From positions 1 to 12,528 of the forward strand of contig CAZXSA010000147.1 of the NCBI GenBank assembly GCA_964642815.1: a stretch of DNA of 12,528 bases. The letters run 5' to 3'. Shown one piece after another: positions 1-8,945 of the stretch (its first letter is position 1; each line of letters begins with the position of its first letter). The position numbers and the translations under genes are program-made. The notes beneath the pieces are model-generated. The model was not told where the DNA came from. It did not search any database and worked only from the letters and a program-made list of their open reading frames with translations. This stretch comes from JAAYCU01 sp964642815. Its GTDB lineage: Bacteria; Planctomycetota; Phycisphaerae; UBA1845; PWPN01.

Positions 1-27
1 GGCCCCAGAAACCCCAGGGAGAGGACA

Positions 28-2550
28 ATGTTTGAACGCTTTACCGATCGGGCTCGAAAAGTCATGGCCTTGGCCAACCAGGAAGCCCAGCGCTTCAACC
101 ACGAATACATCGGTACCGAGCACATCCTGCTTGGGCTTGTGAAGGAAGGTTCGGGGGTCGGGGCCAATGTCTTAAAGAACCTCGACGTGGATCTCCGCAA
201 GGTTCGGCTGGAAGTTGAAAAACTAGTCAAGAGCGGGCCGGATATGGTCACCATGGGCAAGCTTCCACAGACCCCGCGGGCTAAGAAGGTCATTGAGTAC
301 GCGATCGAGGAAGCCCGCAGCCTTAACCACAACTACGTAGGTACGGAGCATCTGTTATTGGGGTTGTTGCGCGAGCAGGACGGAGTGGCCGCTCAGGTGT
401 TGATGAATTTGGGGCTCAAGCTCGAGGACGTGCGCGAGGAAGTGCTCAACCTGCTGGGCGCGGGCTTGGAAAATGAAGAGGCCTCGGCCGCCGCGGCCGC
501 CGCCGAACCCAAGAAAGGCAAGAGTAAGACACCGGCCTTGGACAGTTTCGGTCGCGATCTAACCCAGATGGCCCGGGAAGCCAAGCTGGATCCGGTGATC
601 GGCCGGCAACGGGAAATCGACCGGGTTATCCAAATTCTCTGTCGGCGGCAAAAAAACAACCCGGTCCTGCTCGGCGAGGCGGGCGTGGGTAAGACCGCGA
701 TTGTCGAGGGTCTAGCCCGAAAAATCGTTAGCAACGAGATTCCAGAACTGTTGGCCAATCGGCGGATCGTCGTGCTCGATCTGGCCATGATGGTGGCGGG
801 CACGAAATACCGCGGTCAGTTCGAGGAACGGATCAAGGCGGTCATGAACGAGGTGATCCGGGCGAAGAATGTGATTCTTTTTATCGACGAATTGCACACC
901 CTGGTGGGCGCCGGGGGGGCGGAGGGGGCGATCGATGCCTCCAACGTCCTGAAGCCGGCCTTGAGTCGCGGGGAAATCCAGTGCATCGGGGCGACAACCC
1001 TCGACGAGTATCGTAAATATATCGAAAAAGACGGCGCCTTGGAACGGCGTTTTCAGCAGATCATCGTCGATCCGCCAAGCCGGGAGGAGACGATTAAAAT
1101 ACTTCAGGGCCTGCGGGATCGCTACGAAGCGCATCATCGCGTGCAGATCACCGATGGCGCCATTTTTCAATCGGTGGAGTTATCCAACCGCTACATCACC
1201 GGGCGGGTACAGCCGGACAAGGCGATCGATGTGATCGACGAAGCCGGTGCCGCGGTGCGTTTGCGGAGCATGACCAAACCGCCGAACCTGACCGAACTGG
1301 AGCGTGAGATCGAACGGCTGCGAATGGAAAAAGATGAAGCCGTTAAAAACGCCGACTATGAGCGGGCGGCCGAGCTGCGCGACAAGGCGGAGGTCGCCCA
1401 GGCTCGAAAAGAGGACTTGACCCGTGAATGGCGCGACCGAGCCAAGGAAATCGACGGCGTCGTGGACGAGGAAGTGATTGGCGAGGTGGTCTCCAAGATT
1501 ACCGGTGTTCCATTGACCCGTCTGGAAAAAGACGAGGTGCAGCGTCTGCTCAATCTCGAGGACGAATTGCACAAGCGGGTCATCAGCCAGGATGAGGCCA
1601 TCCGGGCGGTGTCCCGTGCCGTTCGGCGGTCACGTAGCGGATTGAAGGATCCGAATCGCCCGATGGGCAGCTTTATCTTCATCGGGCCGTCCGGCGTGGG
1701 CAAAACCTATCTGGCCAAGTGCCTGGCCGAATTTATGTTCGGTGACGAGGAAGCCCTGGTTATCCTGGACATGTCCGAGTTCATGGAGAAGCACAACATC
1801 AGTCGGCTGGTCGGCGCCCCGCCCGGATACGTCGGGTACGAAGAGGGCGGCCAGCTCACCGAGCGCATCCGGCGACGGCCGTATTCCGTGGTTCTACTGG
1901 ACGAAATCGAAAAAGCTCATCCGGACGTGTTCAATATGCTTTTGCAGATCATGGAGGAGGGCCGCCTGACCGATTCCTTTGGTCGGCATATCGATTTCAA
2001 GAACACGATCCTGATCATGACCAGCAACATCGGGGCCGACCGGATCACGAATCAATCGGAATTCGGTTTCGGTAAACGCGATGAAAACGTCAGCTACGAG
2101 AAGATGAAGAACATGCTCAAGGGCGAGGTCGAGCGTTACTTCCGGCCGGAGTTCATCAATCGCGTGGATGAACTGGTCGTGTTCCACAAACTGACCCACG
2201 TGGATCTCGTTAAAATCGTCGAGCTCGAGGTGGGCAAGGTGACCAAGCGCCTGGCCGAGCAGGGTCTGAGACTCGAGATCGATCAGACCGCGAAGGATTT
2301 CCTGATCGAGCATGGCACCGATGAAAAATTCGGGGCCAGGCCGCTACGTCGGGCGATCGAGAATAAGATCGAGGATACGCTGTCCGAGGCCATTCTGCGC
2401 GGCGAATACAAAGGCCGAAATCGCATTGTGGTTACGGTTAAAACCGATGCCGATGGCGATCAGCGTCTGGCTTTCGAGGCTTTTTCCGCCGATGCCTCGG
2501 AACCAATCGAAGCCGTGGTGGCCGCGGGCAACGCGAGCGACGGCACCTGA
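28..2550 (+). CDS. clpC: ClpC-type ATP-dependent Clp protease ATPase subunit
   Basis: This is a hexameric AAA+ unfoldase of the Hsp100 class that feeds substrates to the ClpP peptidase in the cytoplasm. Seen in the 840-residue product: a duplicated Clp N-domain (about 1-145), an Ala-rich linker (about 150-165), and a first AAA+ module with Walker A GEAGVGKT at 216-223 and Walker B D287-E288. A UVR-like coiled middle segment lies around 425-480 (ERAAELRDKAEV). The second AAA+ module has Walker A GPSGVGKT at 553-560 and Walker B D625-E626. A FGFGK loop after the second module fits the ClpP-docking loop of ClpC/ClpA. The short middle domain and the UVR motif separate it from ClpB. Length is normal for ClpC (about 810-850). 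The ATG follows a strong purine-rich Shine-Dalgarno at 16-24. Only 27 bp precede it, so upstream partners are unknown. Its last 91 bp are antisense to the convergent sulfatase-like gene. Confidence 0.97.
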   Translation: MFERFTDRARKVMALANQEAQRFNHEYIGTEHILLGLVKEGSGVGANVLKNLDVDLRKVRLEVEKLVKSGPDMVTMGKLPQTPRAKKVIEYAIEEARSLNHNYVGTEHLLLGLLREQDGVAAQVLMNLGLKLEDVREEVLNLLGAGLENEEASAAAAAAEPKKGKSKTPALDSFGRDLTQMAREAKLDPVIGRQREIDRVIQILCRRQKNNPVLLGEAGVGKTAIVEGLARKIVSNEIPELLANRRIVVLDLAMMVAGTKYRGQFEERIKAVMNEVIRAKNVILFIDELHTLVGAGGAEGAIDASNVLKPALSRGEIQCIGATTLDEYRKYIEKDGALERRFQQIIVDPPSREETIKILQGLRDRYEAHHRVQITDGAIFQSVELSNRYITGRVQPDKAIDVIDEAGAAVRLRSMTKPPNLTELEREIERLRMEKDEAVKNADYERAAELRDKAEVAQARKEDLTREWRDRAKEIDGVVDEEVIGEVVSKITGVPLTRLEKDEVQRLLNLEDELHKRVISQDEAIRAVSRAVRRSRSGLKDPNRPMGSFIFIGPSGVGKTYLAKCLAEFMFGDEEALVILDMSEFMEKHNISRLVGAPPGYVGYEEGGQLTERIRRRPYSVVLLDEIEKAHPDVFNMLLQIMEEGRLTDSFGRHIDFKNTILIMTSNIGADRITNQSEFGFGKRDENVSYEKMKNMLKGEVERYFRPEFINRVDELVVFHKLTHVDLVKIVELEVGKVTKRLAEQGLRLEIDQTAKDFLIEHGTDEKFGARPLRRAIENKIEDTLSEAILRGEYKGRNRIVVTVKTDADGDQRLAFEAFSADASEPIEAVVAAGNASDGT

Positions 2551-4649
2551 TCGTGCAGGCGGGCGAGATCCCGTTCGGATGGCTGAAAGGCGCTAAGGTA
2601 ATGGGTGAAGGGCCGCTGGGTCGGGGAGTAGTAAGCAAGTTGGCGGGTATGCCAGGCCCCAAGAATGGCGCGCAGGGCGTCGGCTAACTCTGTTTTCTCT
2701 TCCACCAGATTGTAACGCTCATCCTGGTCCGTGTTCAGATCGAACAGCAAAGAGCTAACCTCCGTCAGATCGTGAACGTATTTCAACTTATTGATGCAAA
2801 CCCCTTCCTGCCAGCGGGTCAGTTGAAGCACGGAGAAGATCGGCCGATCCCGATCCCTGTAGCCGGGCGACAAAACATTCGTCCCTTGCCATGATGGATG
2901 CGGTTCGAGACCGACAAGAGCGGCAAGGGTCGGGGCGATATCGATGCCCGAAACGGTATCCGCTACCCGGGCGGGCGGTTCCATCGCGAGCATTTCCCGC
3001 GTTTTCGAGCCGGTCCAGATGATCAACGGAATGTGAATCATCTCCTCCCATACATGGATGCCGTGCCGGGCCAGGCCGTGCTGCATGAAGGCCTCGCCGT
3101 GATCGGCGGTAATAATCACCACCGTGTTGTCAAGGACGCCCGCCGTGTCGAGGGCGGAGCGAATACGGCCGACCCAATAATCCGCGTAGCGCAATGCATT
3201 GTCGTATTGATTTCGCAGTAAGGGCAGGATTTCCGGCGGAATATGCAGGATTGCGTCACCGTTCGAGTAAAGTGGCGGCAACGGCTGATCGTGGGAAAAC
3301 CAGGGTTCAGGCACCTCGTAATTGAAATGGGTCGATTGCAGATAGAAACCGCAGTAAAAGGGGCGGGAATCATGACGCTGTTGTAGCCAGCGCTCGAATT
3401 CCTCAACGGCGTAGTGGTCGTCCATGCGCATGCAATCCGCCTTGGAGAAACCGCTCGTGTCGTGCGAAAAATAAGTGTCGAAGTCCTCCGGTGGGTAGAA
3501 ACGGTTGATGTTGTCAAAGCTCTCGTTTCCACTGCTGAAGAGGCACAATTCATAATCGGCCAACTTGAGGGCCCGGGTGACACTCATGAAGGGGAACGAC
3601 GTGTCGGCGAAATGGTCGTTGTATTCGTCGCGCAACAGATAGAGCGAGGTCATGATGGACACCAGACCGTAGGACGAAAAAGGCCCGGTGGCCAGGCAGT
3701 GCTCGAATAACGTGCCGTCTGCCGCGAGGGCGTCCATGTTCGGGGTGATGTCGCTTTTCGGGTATCCGTAACAATGCAGGGCCTTGGCCGACACCGATTC
3801 GAGGATGATCATAATGACGTTGGGGGCCTGAGCGCTCGTGGGTTTCATGGTTGCCTGATAGGCATGGTCGGAGATGAGGGGTAGCCCGAAATGTGCAGGG
3901 ACCGTGCCGGTTAGTTCGGTGCCCACCAAGGCGCGAGTCAGATTCATGGCTTTAAGGGGTGGGGCGGTTCGCGAAAGCACGGTAAGGGCCTTGCTTGGCG
4001 TGCCGTGGAATTGCCAGGTCAGCAGACCGATCATGATTATCAAATACATCGTCATGGAGCCGACGAGGCGGATCCCGCCTGCCTGATCGGACGCACGAGA
4101 TGGATTTTGCGGACCAGCCGGGTGTTTTTCATGAAGGGCAGGTCGCTGGGAGGTCGCCGAGTATATCCGTTGAAAAGAACGCAGGGACAGGCGAAAAATG
4201 ATTATCAGAGCGATAAAGGCCAGGACGATGGTCAGCACAAGATAACGCCCGCCCATTTCCCAGCCCGCCTCCAGCACGGCCGCCGGATTATGCCAGAGAT
4301 AGAGCATGGTTTCCGGTCCCAGAACCTCCGAGGTCTTGGCATAAAGCAGTTCGTTCAGAATCAGCCAGGTTATGAACGGAATCAGCAAGGCAGTTTCGAG
4401 CGACGCGGCCGTGACGGTTCGCAGACGCGCGGGAAGAGGGCGGCCGATGAGCCAAGCGACGGCCGCGGCGGTGGCCGTGCAAGCCAGGCCCATGCCCGCC
4501 AGGATCCCACCCGACCAGGCCAAGGAGGTCCACCAGAGCCGCGCGGGTAGATCGTCCGGTAGTCTGAACCACGCCACCCAAAAACCGTAAGCACCAAGGA
4601 CCGCCAGCCCCAGCACCATGCGTCTGCCGATCCATTCAACCGTTTTCAT
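2460..4649 (-). CDS. Membrane-anchored LTA-synthase-like sulfatase/phosphotransferase
   Basis: A 729-residue protein with about five N-terminal membrane helices (roughly 10-30, 42-68, 85-102, 136-155, 196-213) and a large C-terminal alkaline-phosphatase-superfamily domain expected outside the membrane. That layout matches the LtaS/MdoB (OpgB) phosphoglycerol-transferase family. Visible active-site elements are NVIMIILES with E284 as likely metal ligand, a FSSYGL segment at 324-329 where the nucleophile should sit, ITADHGEAF with D516-H517, and further histidines at 524-532. The classical sulfatase CxPxR motif is absent; a serine (S325 or S326) stands where LtaS/MdoB enzymes usually have threonine. 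The likely role is transfer of a phospho-alcohol head group to an envelope glycan or lipid, but sulfatase activity cannot be excluded. The only leftward gene in the window, it converges on clpC. I see no clear Shine-Dalgarno before the ATG at 4649. The last 29 residues, low-complexity and Ala/Ser-rich, are encoded opposite clpC. Confidence 0.88.
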   Translation of the reverse strand: MKTVEWIGRRMVLGLAVLGAYGFWVAWFRLPDDLPARLWWTSLAWSGGILAGMGLACTATAAAVAWLIGRPLPARLRTVTAASLETALLIPFITWLILNELLYAKTSEVLGPETMLYLWHNPAAVLEAGWEMGGRYLVLTIVLAFIALIIIFRLSLRSFQRIYSATSQRPALHEKHPAGPQNPSRASDQAGGIRLVGSMTMYLIIMIGLLTWQFHGTPSKALTVLSRTAPPLKAMNLTRALVGTELTGTVPAHFGLPLISDHAYQATMKPTSAQAPNVIMIILESVSAKALHCYGYPKSDITPNMDALAADGTLFEHCLATGPFSSYGLVSIMTSLYLLRDEYNDHFADTSFPFMSVTRALKLADYELCLFSSGNESFDNINRFYPPEDFDTYFSHDTSGFSKADCMRMDDHYAVEEFERWLQQRHDSRPFYCGFYLQSTHFNYEVPEPWFSHDQPLPPLYSNGDAILHIPPEILPLLRNQYDNALRYADYWVGRIRSALDTAGVLDNTVVIITADHGEAFMQHGLARHGIHVWEEMIHIPLIIWTGSKTREMLAMEPPARVADTVSGIDIAPTLAALVGLEPHPSWQGTNVLSPGYRDRDRPIFSVLQLTRWQEGVCINKLKYVHDLTEVSSLLFDLNTDQDERYNLVEEKTELADALRAILGAWHTRQLAYYSPTQRPFTHYLSAFQPSERDLARLHDQVPSLALPAATTASIGSEASAEKASKARR

Positions 4650-4878
4650 TTATATTTCATTAGCGTTTTGTTTGGAATTTAGCAAGCTCGGAGGCCATGC
4701 AATCGGCTTCGGGGTGCGGCATGGTGCCGAAACAATGGTTCGGTAAATCCACATGACCAACGGAGTCGCGTGGACGAGAAAAATGAGACAATTTCACCAT
4801 CGAGGCATGACTGGCAAGGGAACCCCGTCCGTGTTACCTTATTTCACGTTTTTTCGTGTTTCCTGGAAGAGGCGAATT
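4650..4878. promoter_or_regulatory. Divergent intergenic region (promoters expected)
   Basis: These 229 bp separate the leftward LtaS-like gene from the rightward PHP gene, so both promoters should lie here. The stretch is visibly more AT-rich next to the two starts. Seen: an inverted repeat CGGCA-TGG-TGCCG at 4717-4729, and CACG-TTTTTT-CGTG at 4845-4858 just before the PHP ribosome-binding site. Neither can be assigned to a known regulator, and no convincing sigma70 pair stands out. Confidence 0.35.
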
Positions 4879-6168
4879 ATGACCATGTATCATCCTTTCA
4901 TACGGTTTCTTCGTGGATTGCTTGCTCTATTGCTTCCGTCGATACCAGTCCTGGCCGAGGGGCGTCCGGCCGAGCCTTTGTCATGGTTCAAGGGTAATAC
5001 CCATTGCCATAGCTGGTGGAGCGACGCGGATGTGCCGCCGGAAATCGTGGTCAAGCAGTACAAGGAGCGTGGTTATAACTTCCTGGTATTAAGCGACCAC
5101 AATGTGGTAAGCATCGGCTATCGTTGGTTACCCGTTACACCCAACAGGGAGGCCGGTGCCGAACTTTATGAGCAGGAATTGGGACCGGACTGGGTGGAAA
5201 AACGATCGGGCCTCGACGGTCTGATGGAATATAGGCTGAAACCGCTTAGCGAGATACGGCCCTTATTCGAGGAGATGGGAAAATTCCTACTCATTCAGGG
5301 CGTCGAGATCACCGATCAGTACGAGCGTTTGCCCGTCCACCTTAACGCCGCCAATATCGTCGAGAATATTCCTCCTCAGCACGGCTACGGCGTGCTCGAC
5401 ACGATTCAGCGTAACATCGACGCGGTCAACGCCCAGGCACGCGCCTTCGACCAACCGATGCTTGTGCAGATTAACCACCCCAATTTTCATTATGCCTTGA
5501 CCGCCGAGGATCTTATGCAGGTGCGCGACTGCCGATTCATCGAGTTGGGAAACGAACTGCCCGGCTTGCGCGATCATGGCGACGCCATTCATCCGTCCGT
5601 CGAGCGGATGTGGGATATCGTGCTGGCCCGCCGGTTGAGCGACCTGCAATTGCCGATCATGTACGCGGTGGCCACCGATGACGCGCACAAATACACCAAG
5701 ATCGCCAAGAATCTGGCCAACCCCGGCTTGGCGTGGATCATGGTTCGCGCCCGTTACCTGACGCCCAGCCACATTGTCGAGGCCATGCATCGCGGCGATT
5801 TCTACTGCTCGACGGGCGTTCTGTTGGAGCGGGTTGAGTTCGCCGACAACACTTTGGAAATTTCGATTCAAGCCGAGCCGGGGGTTACCTACACGACCGA
5901 GTTCATCGGCACCCTGAGAGACTATGATCGCTCCGCGCGGATCCACGAGGAAGCGCCGCCGAATGAGCGGGTGAGCCTGGTTTACAGCGAGGACATCGGC
6001 CGGGTGCTCGATACTCAGGAGGGCACGCAAGCTCGCTATACCCTGACGGGTAAGGAGCTTTACGTCCGAGCCAGGGTGAAATCCTCGAAAATCCATACAC
6101 ATTGGCCGGATGAGAACGCCGTGGAAATCGCCCTGATTCAGCCGGTCCAGCCGGAGCCGAGACGCTGA
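4879..6168 (+). CDS. Secreted PHP-domain metal-dependent hydrolase
   Basis: A 429-residue protein with a signal peptide (basic start, hydrophobic core about 11-24, likely cleavage after VLA near 26) followed by a PHP (polymerase and histidinol phosphatase) fold. Metal-binding positions visible in family order are H42-x-H44 in GNTHCHSWWSD, D73-H74 in LSDHN, E143 in QGVEIT, H154, H200 in INHPNFH, and D268-x-H270 in TDDAH. PHP domains usually hydrolyse phosphoester bonds with two or three divalent metals. The substrate of this exported branch is unknown, so I give no gene name. The C-terminal ~110 residues look beta-rich and may be a separate domain. The start at 4879 is preferred because GGAAGAGG at 4865-4872 lies six bases upstream and the signal peptide then begins directly; an in-frame ATG at 4753 adds 42 residues that resemble no leader. 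An ATG at 4885 is also possible. It precedes the glycosyltransferase pair by about 120 bp. Confidence 0.88.
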   Translation: MTMYHPFIRFLRGLLALLLPSIPVLAEGRPAEPLSWFKGNTHCHSWWSDADVPPEIVVKQYKERGYNFLVLSDHNVVSIGYRWLPVTPNREAGAELYEQELGPDWVEKRSGLDGLMEYRLKPLSEIRPLFEEMGKFLLIQGVEITDQYERLPVHLNAANIVENIPPQHGYGVLDTIQRNIDAVNAQARAFDQPMLVQINHPNFHYALTAEDLMQVRDCRFIELGNELPGLRDHGDAIHPSVERMWDIVLARRLSDLQLPIMYAVATDDAHKYTKIAKNLANPGLAWIMVRARYLTPSHIVEAMHRGDFYCSTGVLLERVEFADNTLEISIQAEPGVTYTTEFIGTLRDYDRSARIHEEAPPNERVSLVYSEDIGRVLDTQEGTQARYTLTGKELYVRARVKSSKIHTHWPDENAVEIALIQPVQPEPRR

Positions 6169-6288
6169 CCGCCGATAATTTCCCGCGTTTGAGTGGGTTT
6201 TCGACTAACCTACCCCCCATGTCGGATGTCTATTTCGAAGAGCCACGATGCGCTCGCGGTCTTGCCAACGGAGCGGATTTACAAGACA

Positions 6289-7290
6289 ATGTATACCCTG
6301 AATTTACAAGAGGTTGACCAAAGCGTGGATAGCCGTTTGATAAGCATTGTGGTGCCGGTTTGCAACGAGGCCGACTCGATCGAGCAACTTGTCGAGGAAA
6401 TTCGGCGGGTGGCCGATCGACATCAATTGCGTATCCAGATTGTTTTTGTTGACGACGGAAGCACGGACCACAGTTGGTCGAAAATCCGCGCCCTGGCCGA
6501 GAGCGACCGCAGTATTGGCGGGATTCGCTTCCGAGCGAACGCGGGTAAGGCCGCCGCCCTGATGGCCGGGTTCGCCGCGGCCGCCGGCGATCTTGTCTTC
6601 ATGATGGATGCCGACCTGCAGGATCCACCCGAAGAGATTCCCCGGTTCCTCGAAACCATGGATGCCGGCTTTGACGTGGTCACCGGCTGGAAACGCCGCC
6701 GACACGACCCCTGGCACAAGGTGTACCCCTCCCGTGTTTTCAACAAGTTGATCGGCTGGCTGACCGGCGTGAAGATGCACGACCACGTCTGCGGATTCAA
6801 ATGTTTCCGCCGCGAGGTCTTGGAGCATATTCGGATTCACGGCGATCAACATCGCTTTCTATGCGTTTTTTCGGCCGCCAAGGGTTTTCGCGTGACCGAA
6901 ATCGCCACCCTGCATCGGCCGCGCAAATTCGGTGTGGGTAAATACGGAGTATCTCGCTTCGCCAAGGGTTTTCTGGATCTGCTGGCCGTCTGGCTGATGA
7001 CGCGGTTCGCTCATCGGCCGCAACATCTGCTCGGCGTGGCCGGCCTGGCGACCATGGTGGCTATGGCGGTCGGGGTCGTTTTGTACCTAGTCAAAGGTTG
7101 GTTTCTGCCCTTGCTCGGCGTGTTGGTCATTGCCCCCGGACTGATTCTTGTCGCCCTTGGCCTGATCGCGGAATTACTGGTGGCCGCCAGGCCTGTGACC
7201 GATCTCTATACCATCAGCGAGCGCGTCGGCTGGCCGGCCGCGGTTAATGCCCTGGATGCCGCGGACAAGTATAAAGAAACCCTCGCATGA
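6289..7290 (+). CDS. GT2 family polyprenyl-phosphate-type glycosyltransferase
   Basis: A 333-residue inverting GT-A glycosyltransferase of the dolichol-phosphate-mannose synthase/GtrB type, expected to move a sugar from a nucleotide donor to a polyprenyl phosphate on the inner membrane face. Seen from the chosen start: VVPVCNEAD near 21-29, VDDGST with D55-D56, the donor/metal motif DADLQD with D107-x-D109, and a VGKYGVSRF segment typical of this clade. Two C-terminal membrane helices (about 247-269 and 273-297) follow. The start is uncertain. The ATG at 6289 leaves a short tail before the fold, ATG 6226 adds 21 residues and GTG 6193 adds 32; none has a well-placed Shine-Dalgarno. The stop overlaps the next gene's ATG in ATGA, indicating translational coupling. 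Family knowledge suggests the product supplies lipid-linked sugar to the GT-C-like neighbour; this pairing is inferred. Confidence 0.9.
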   Translation: MYTLNLQEVDQSVDSRLISIVVPVCNEADSIEQLVEEIRRVADRHQLRIQIVFVDDGSTDHSWSKIRALAESDRSIGGIRFRANAGKAAALMAGFAAAAGDLVFMMDADLQDPPEEIPRFLETMDAGFDVVTGWKRRRHDPWHKVYPSRVFNKLIGWLTGVKMHDHVCGFKCFRREVLEHIRIHGDQHRFLCVFSAAKGFRVTEIATLHRPRKFGVGKYGVSRFAKGFLDLLAVWLMTRFAHRPQHLLGVAGLATMVAMAVGVVLYLVKGWFLPLLGVLVIAPGLILVALGLIAELLVAARPVTDLYTISERVGWPAAVNALDAADKYKETLA

Positions 7291-8744
7291 GTGTCATGCC
7301 CGAAAGCCTTCCATCCTCTACCGAGCCGACGCCGGCGGTGAGCAGGCCCTTTCCGGACCTGAGTTGGATCTTTATCGTCCTGGCCGCCGGCCTGATGATT
7401 GGTAGTATTCTGGGCAGCTCCTATATCGCCTATTCGCCCAACGACGCTTCCCGGTGGGATACGGTCTATTCGCTGGTGACCCATGGCGCGTATTATTACG
7501 TCGATGATCCGGTCCATTGGCGGGCCGTCCCGCGGGAGCAGGTTACGCGGCCGATCGATTTTCCTCCTCTGCCCACGATCGACATGGTCAGGATCGGCGA
7601 CAAGTTTTATTCGAGCAAGCCGGCCTTGCTGCCCACGTGTATCGCGGGTCTGGTCTGGTGCATCAGTGCCCTGACCGGCAAGACCTTTGCCGATGACCCC
7701 TATTTTATCGTGAAAACCACGCTGATTCTGATGCAGGTCATCCCGATGGTGGTGCTGTTGCTGCTGCTGCGTTGGCACTTTCGCCGTTGGCTTGCCTCGC
7801 CGTTTGTTTACCATTTCTGCATGGCTTCCGCCGCCCTGGGTACTTACCTTACGTCGTGGTCGGTTACGCTGAACAACCACGTACCGGCGGCCTGCGCGGT
7901 GATGGTGGCGGTCCATGCTTTGTTACGCATCTGGCGGGATGGCCGGCGCGAGGGGTACTGGTTCATTCTGGCGGGGTTTTTCTCCACCCTGGCCGCGGCC
8001 TTGGATTTACCCGCCGCATTGTTGGCGGCCATCCTGTTCGTGGTCTTGGCCGCCATCGATCTGAGACGCACCCTGGTGCTGGCCTTGCCGCCGGCTCTGA
8101 TCGTCGTCGCCGCCGCCCTCTATACGAATTATCTGGCGTTCGGCACGGTGGCGCCCGCGTACTTTACCTTCGGTAAACCGGGCGGCCCTTACGATTACGA
8201 GGGCAGCTACTGGAACCAGCCGGTGGGGATCGATCAGGTCAAGGAAAACCGGCTCGTCTATCTGATGCACATGCTGATCGGCCATCACGGCGTGTTTCTG
8301 TTGACCCCGATCTTTCTGTTGAGTTTCTGGGGCATGTTGATCGAGTTGACGGCGCGAGGCCGATCCGCTTTGGAGCGGACGGATGTTTCGCGCGGTCCCT
8401 CGGGCTCGGAAACCGCCGCGGTCGCGGCCCGAGGCCCCAATCGCTTGTTCGCCCTGTTGGCGCTGTTGACGACGGCGATCATCGTGGCGTTTTACGCGAC
8501 GAACAAGACGCAGAATTACGGCGGGGCCTGCCAGGGCCTGCGCTGGATGTTCTGGTTGATCCCGCTATGGCTTTGGTTCCTGCCCATCGGCGTGGCCCGG
8601 CTCGCCGGCGGCCGTCCGGGGTGTTTCGTGTGTTACCTGTTCCTGCTCGTCTCCATCGCCAACGGATTGGCGGCCATCTCCCAACCCTGGACCTTCTCCT
8701 GGGCCCAGCAGGCCTGCCGGCATCTGGGTTGGATCAACTACTGA
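7287..8744 (+). CDS. Polytopic membrane protein, GT-C glycosyltransferase-like
   Basis: A 485-residue integral membrane protein with roughly ten hydrophobic helices, beginning with one at about 26-46. After it comes a long polar loop containing SRWDTVYSLV (about 55-64), acidic and aromatic residues, then IGDKFYSSKPALLP (103-116). A loop of this kind, with a K-x-Y-SSKP segment leading into the next helix, is typical of GT39/ArnT-like GT-C glycosyltransferases that use polyprenyl-phosphate sugars. The D58 and D73-D74 acidic residues are candidates for the catalytic loop positions. I do not recognise a specific named enzyme, so this rests on topology, the loop motif and the coupled upstream GT2 gene. 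Its ATG overlaps the GT2 stop by four bases. An Arg/Ala-rich linker (about 352-385) divides the last helices. No terminator hairpin is visible after the stop; the repeat block starts within ten bases. Confidence 0.75.
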   Translation: MSVMPESLPSSTEPTPAVSRPFPDLSWIFIVLAAGLMIGSILGSSYIAYSPNDASRWDTVYSLVTHGAYYYVDDPVHWRAVPREQVTRPIDFPPLPTIDMVRIGDKFYSSKPALLPTCIAGLVWCISALTGKTFADDPYFIVKTTLILMQVIPMVVLLLLLRWHFRRWLASPFVYHFCMASAALGTYLTSWSVTLNNHVPAACAVMVAVHALLRIWRDGRREGYWFILAGFFSTLAAALDLPAALLAAILFVVLAAIDLRRTLVLALPPALIVVAAALYTNYLAFGTVAPAYFTFGKPGGPYDYEGSYWNQPVGIDQVKENRLVYLMHMLIGHHGVFLLTPIFLLSFWGMLIELTARGRSALERTDVSRGPSGSETAAVAARGPNRLFALLALLTTAIIVAFYATNKTQNYGGACQGLRWMFWLIPLWLWFLPIGVARLAGGRPGCFVCYLFLLVSIANGLAAISQPWTFSWAQQACRHLGWINY

Positions 8745-8753
8745 CCGAACTTA

Positions 8754-8865
8754 CCAGCCCGCGGCGCGAGCAAGGGTTCCCCGCCAGCCCGAAGCAGTTT
8801 ACCCGCTTGTGGCACGCGAGCGAGGGAATAAGTTAGCGAGTAAGCAAGGGTTCCCCGCCAGCCCG
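8754..8865 (+). repeat. 112-bp direct repeat, copy 1
   Basis: Aligned by eye to 8946-9057 at an offset of 192 bp, with a single difference (G at 8768, A at 8960). The 97 bp from 8769 onward are identical. The unit contains two 23-bp cores and the linker between them. Near identity implies a recent duplication or ongoing homogenisation. Confidence 0.9.
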
Positions 8866-8945
8866 AAGCAGTTTATCCGCTTGCCTCGCCGTGGCGGGCG
8901 AGCAAGGGTTCCCCGCCAGCCCGCGGCGCAAGCAAGGGTTCCCCG

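Noticed and set aside
4647..4660. Tiny ORF (ATG AAA TAT AAA TGA) overlapping the LtaS-like start codon
   Set aside because: Four codons in an AT-rich leader are expected by chance, and no ribosome-binding site precedes it.
4753..4878. N-terminal extension of the PHP protein
   Set aside because: The 42 extra residues lack a leader pattern and would bury the signal peptide; the ATG at 4879 has a strong ribosome-binding site.
5287..6102. 271-codon minus-strand frame opposite the PHP gene
   Set aside because: It lies entirely antisense to a gene with clear motifs and a signal peptide; its length reflects GC-rich codon bias.
7206..7916. 236-codon minus-strand frame opposite the GT2/GT-C junction
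   Set aside because: It spans two well-supported genes on the other strand, has no recognisable domain, and its His/Arg/Gln-rich content is typical of a shadow frame.
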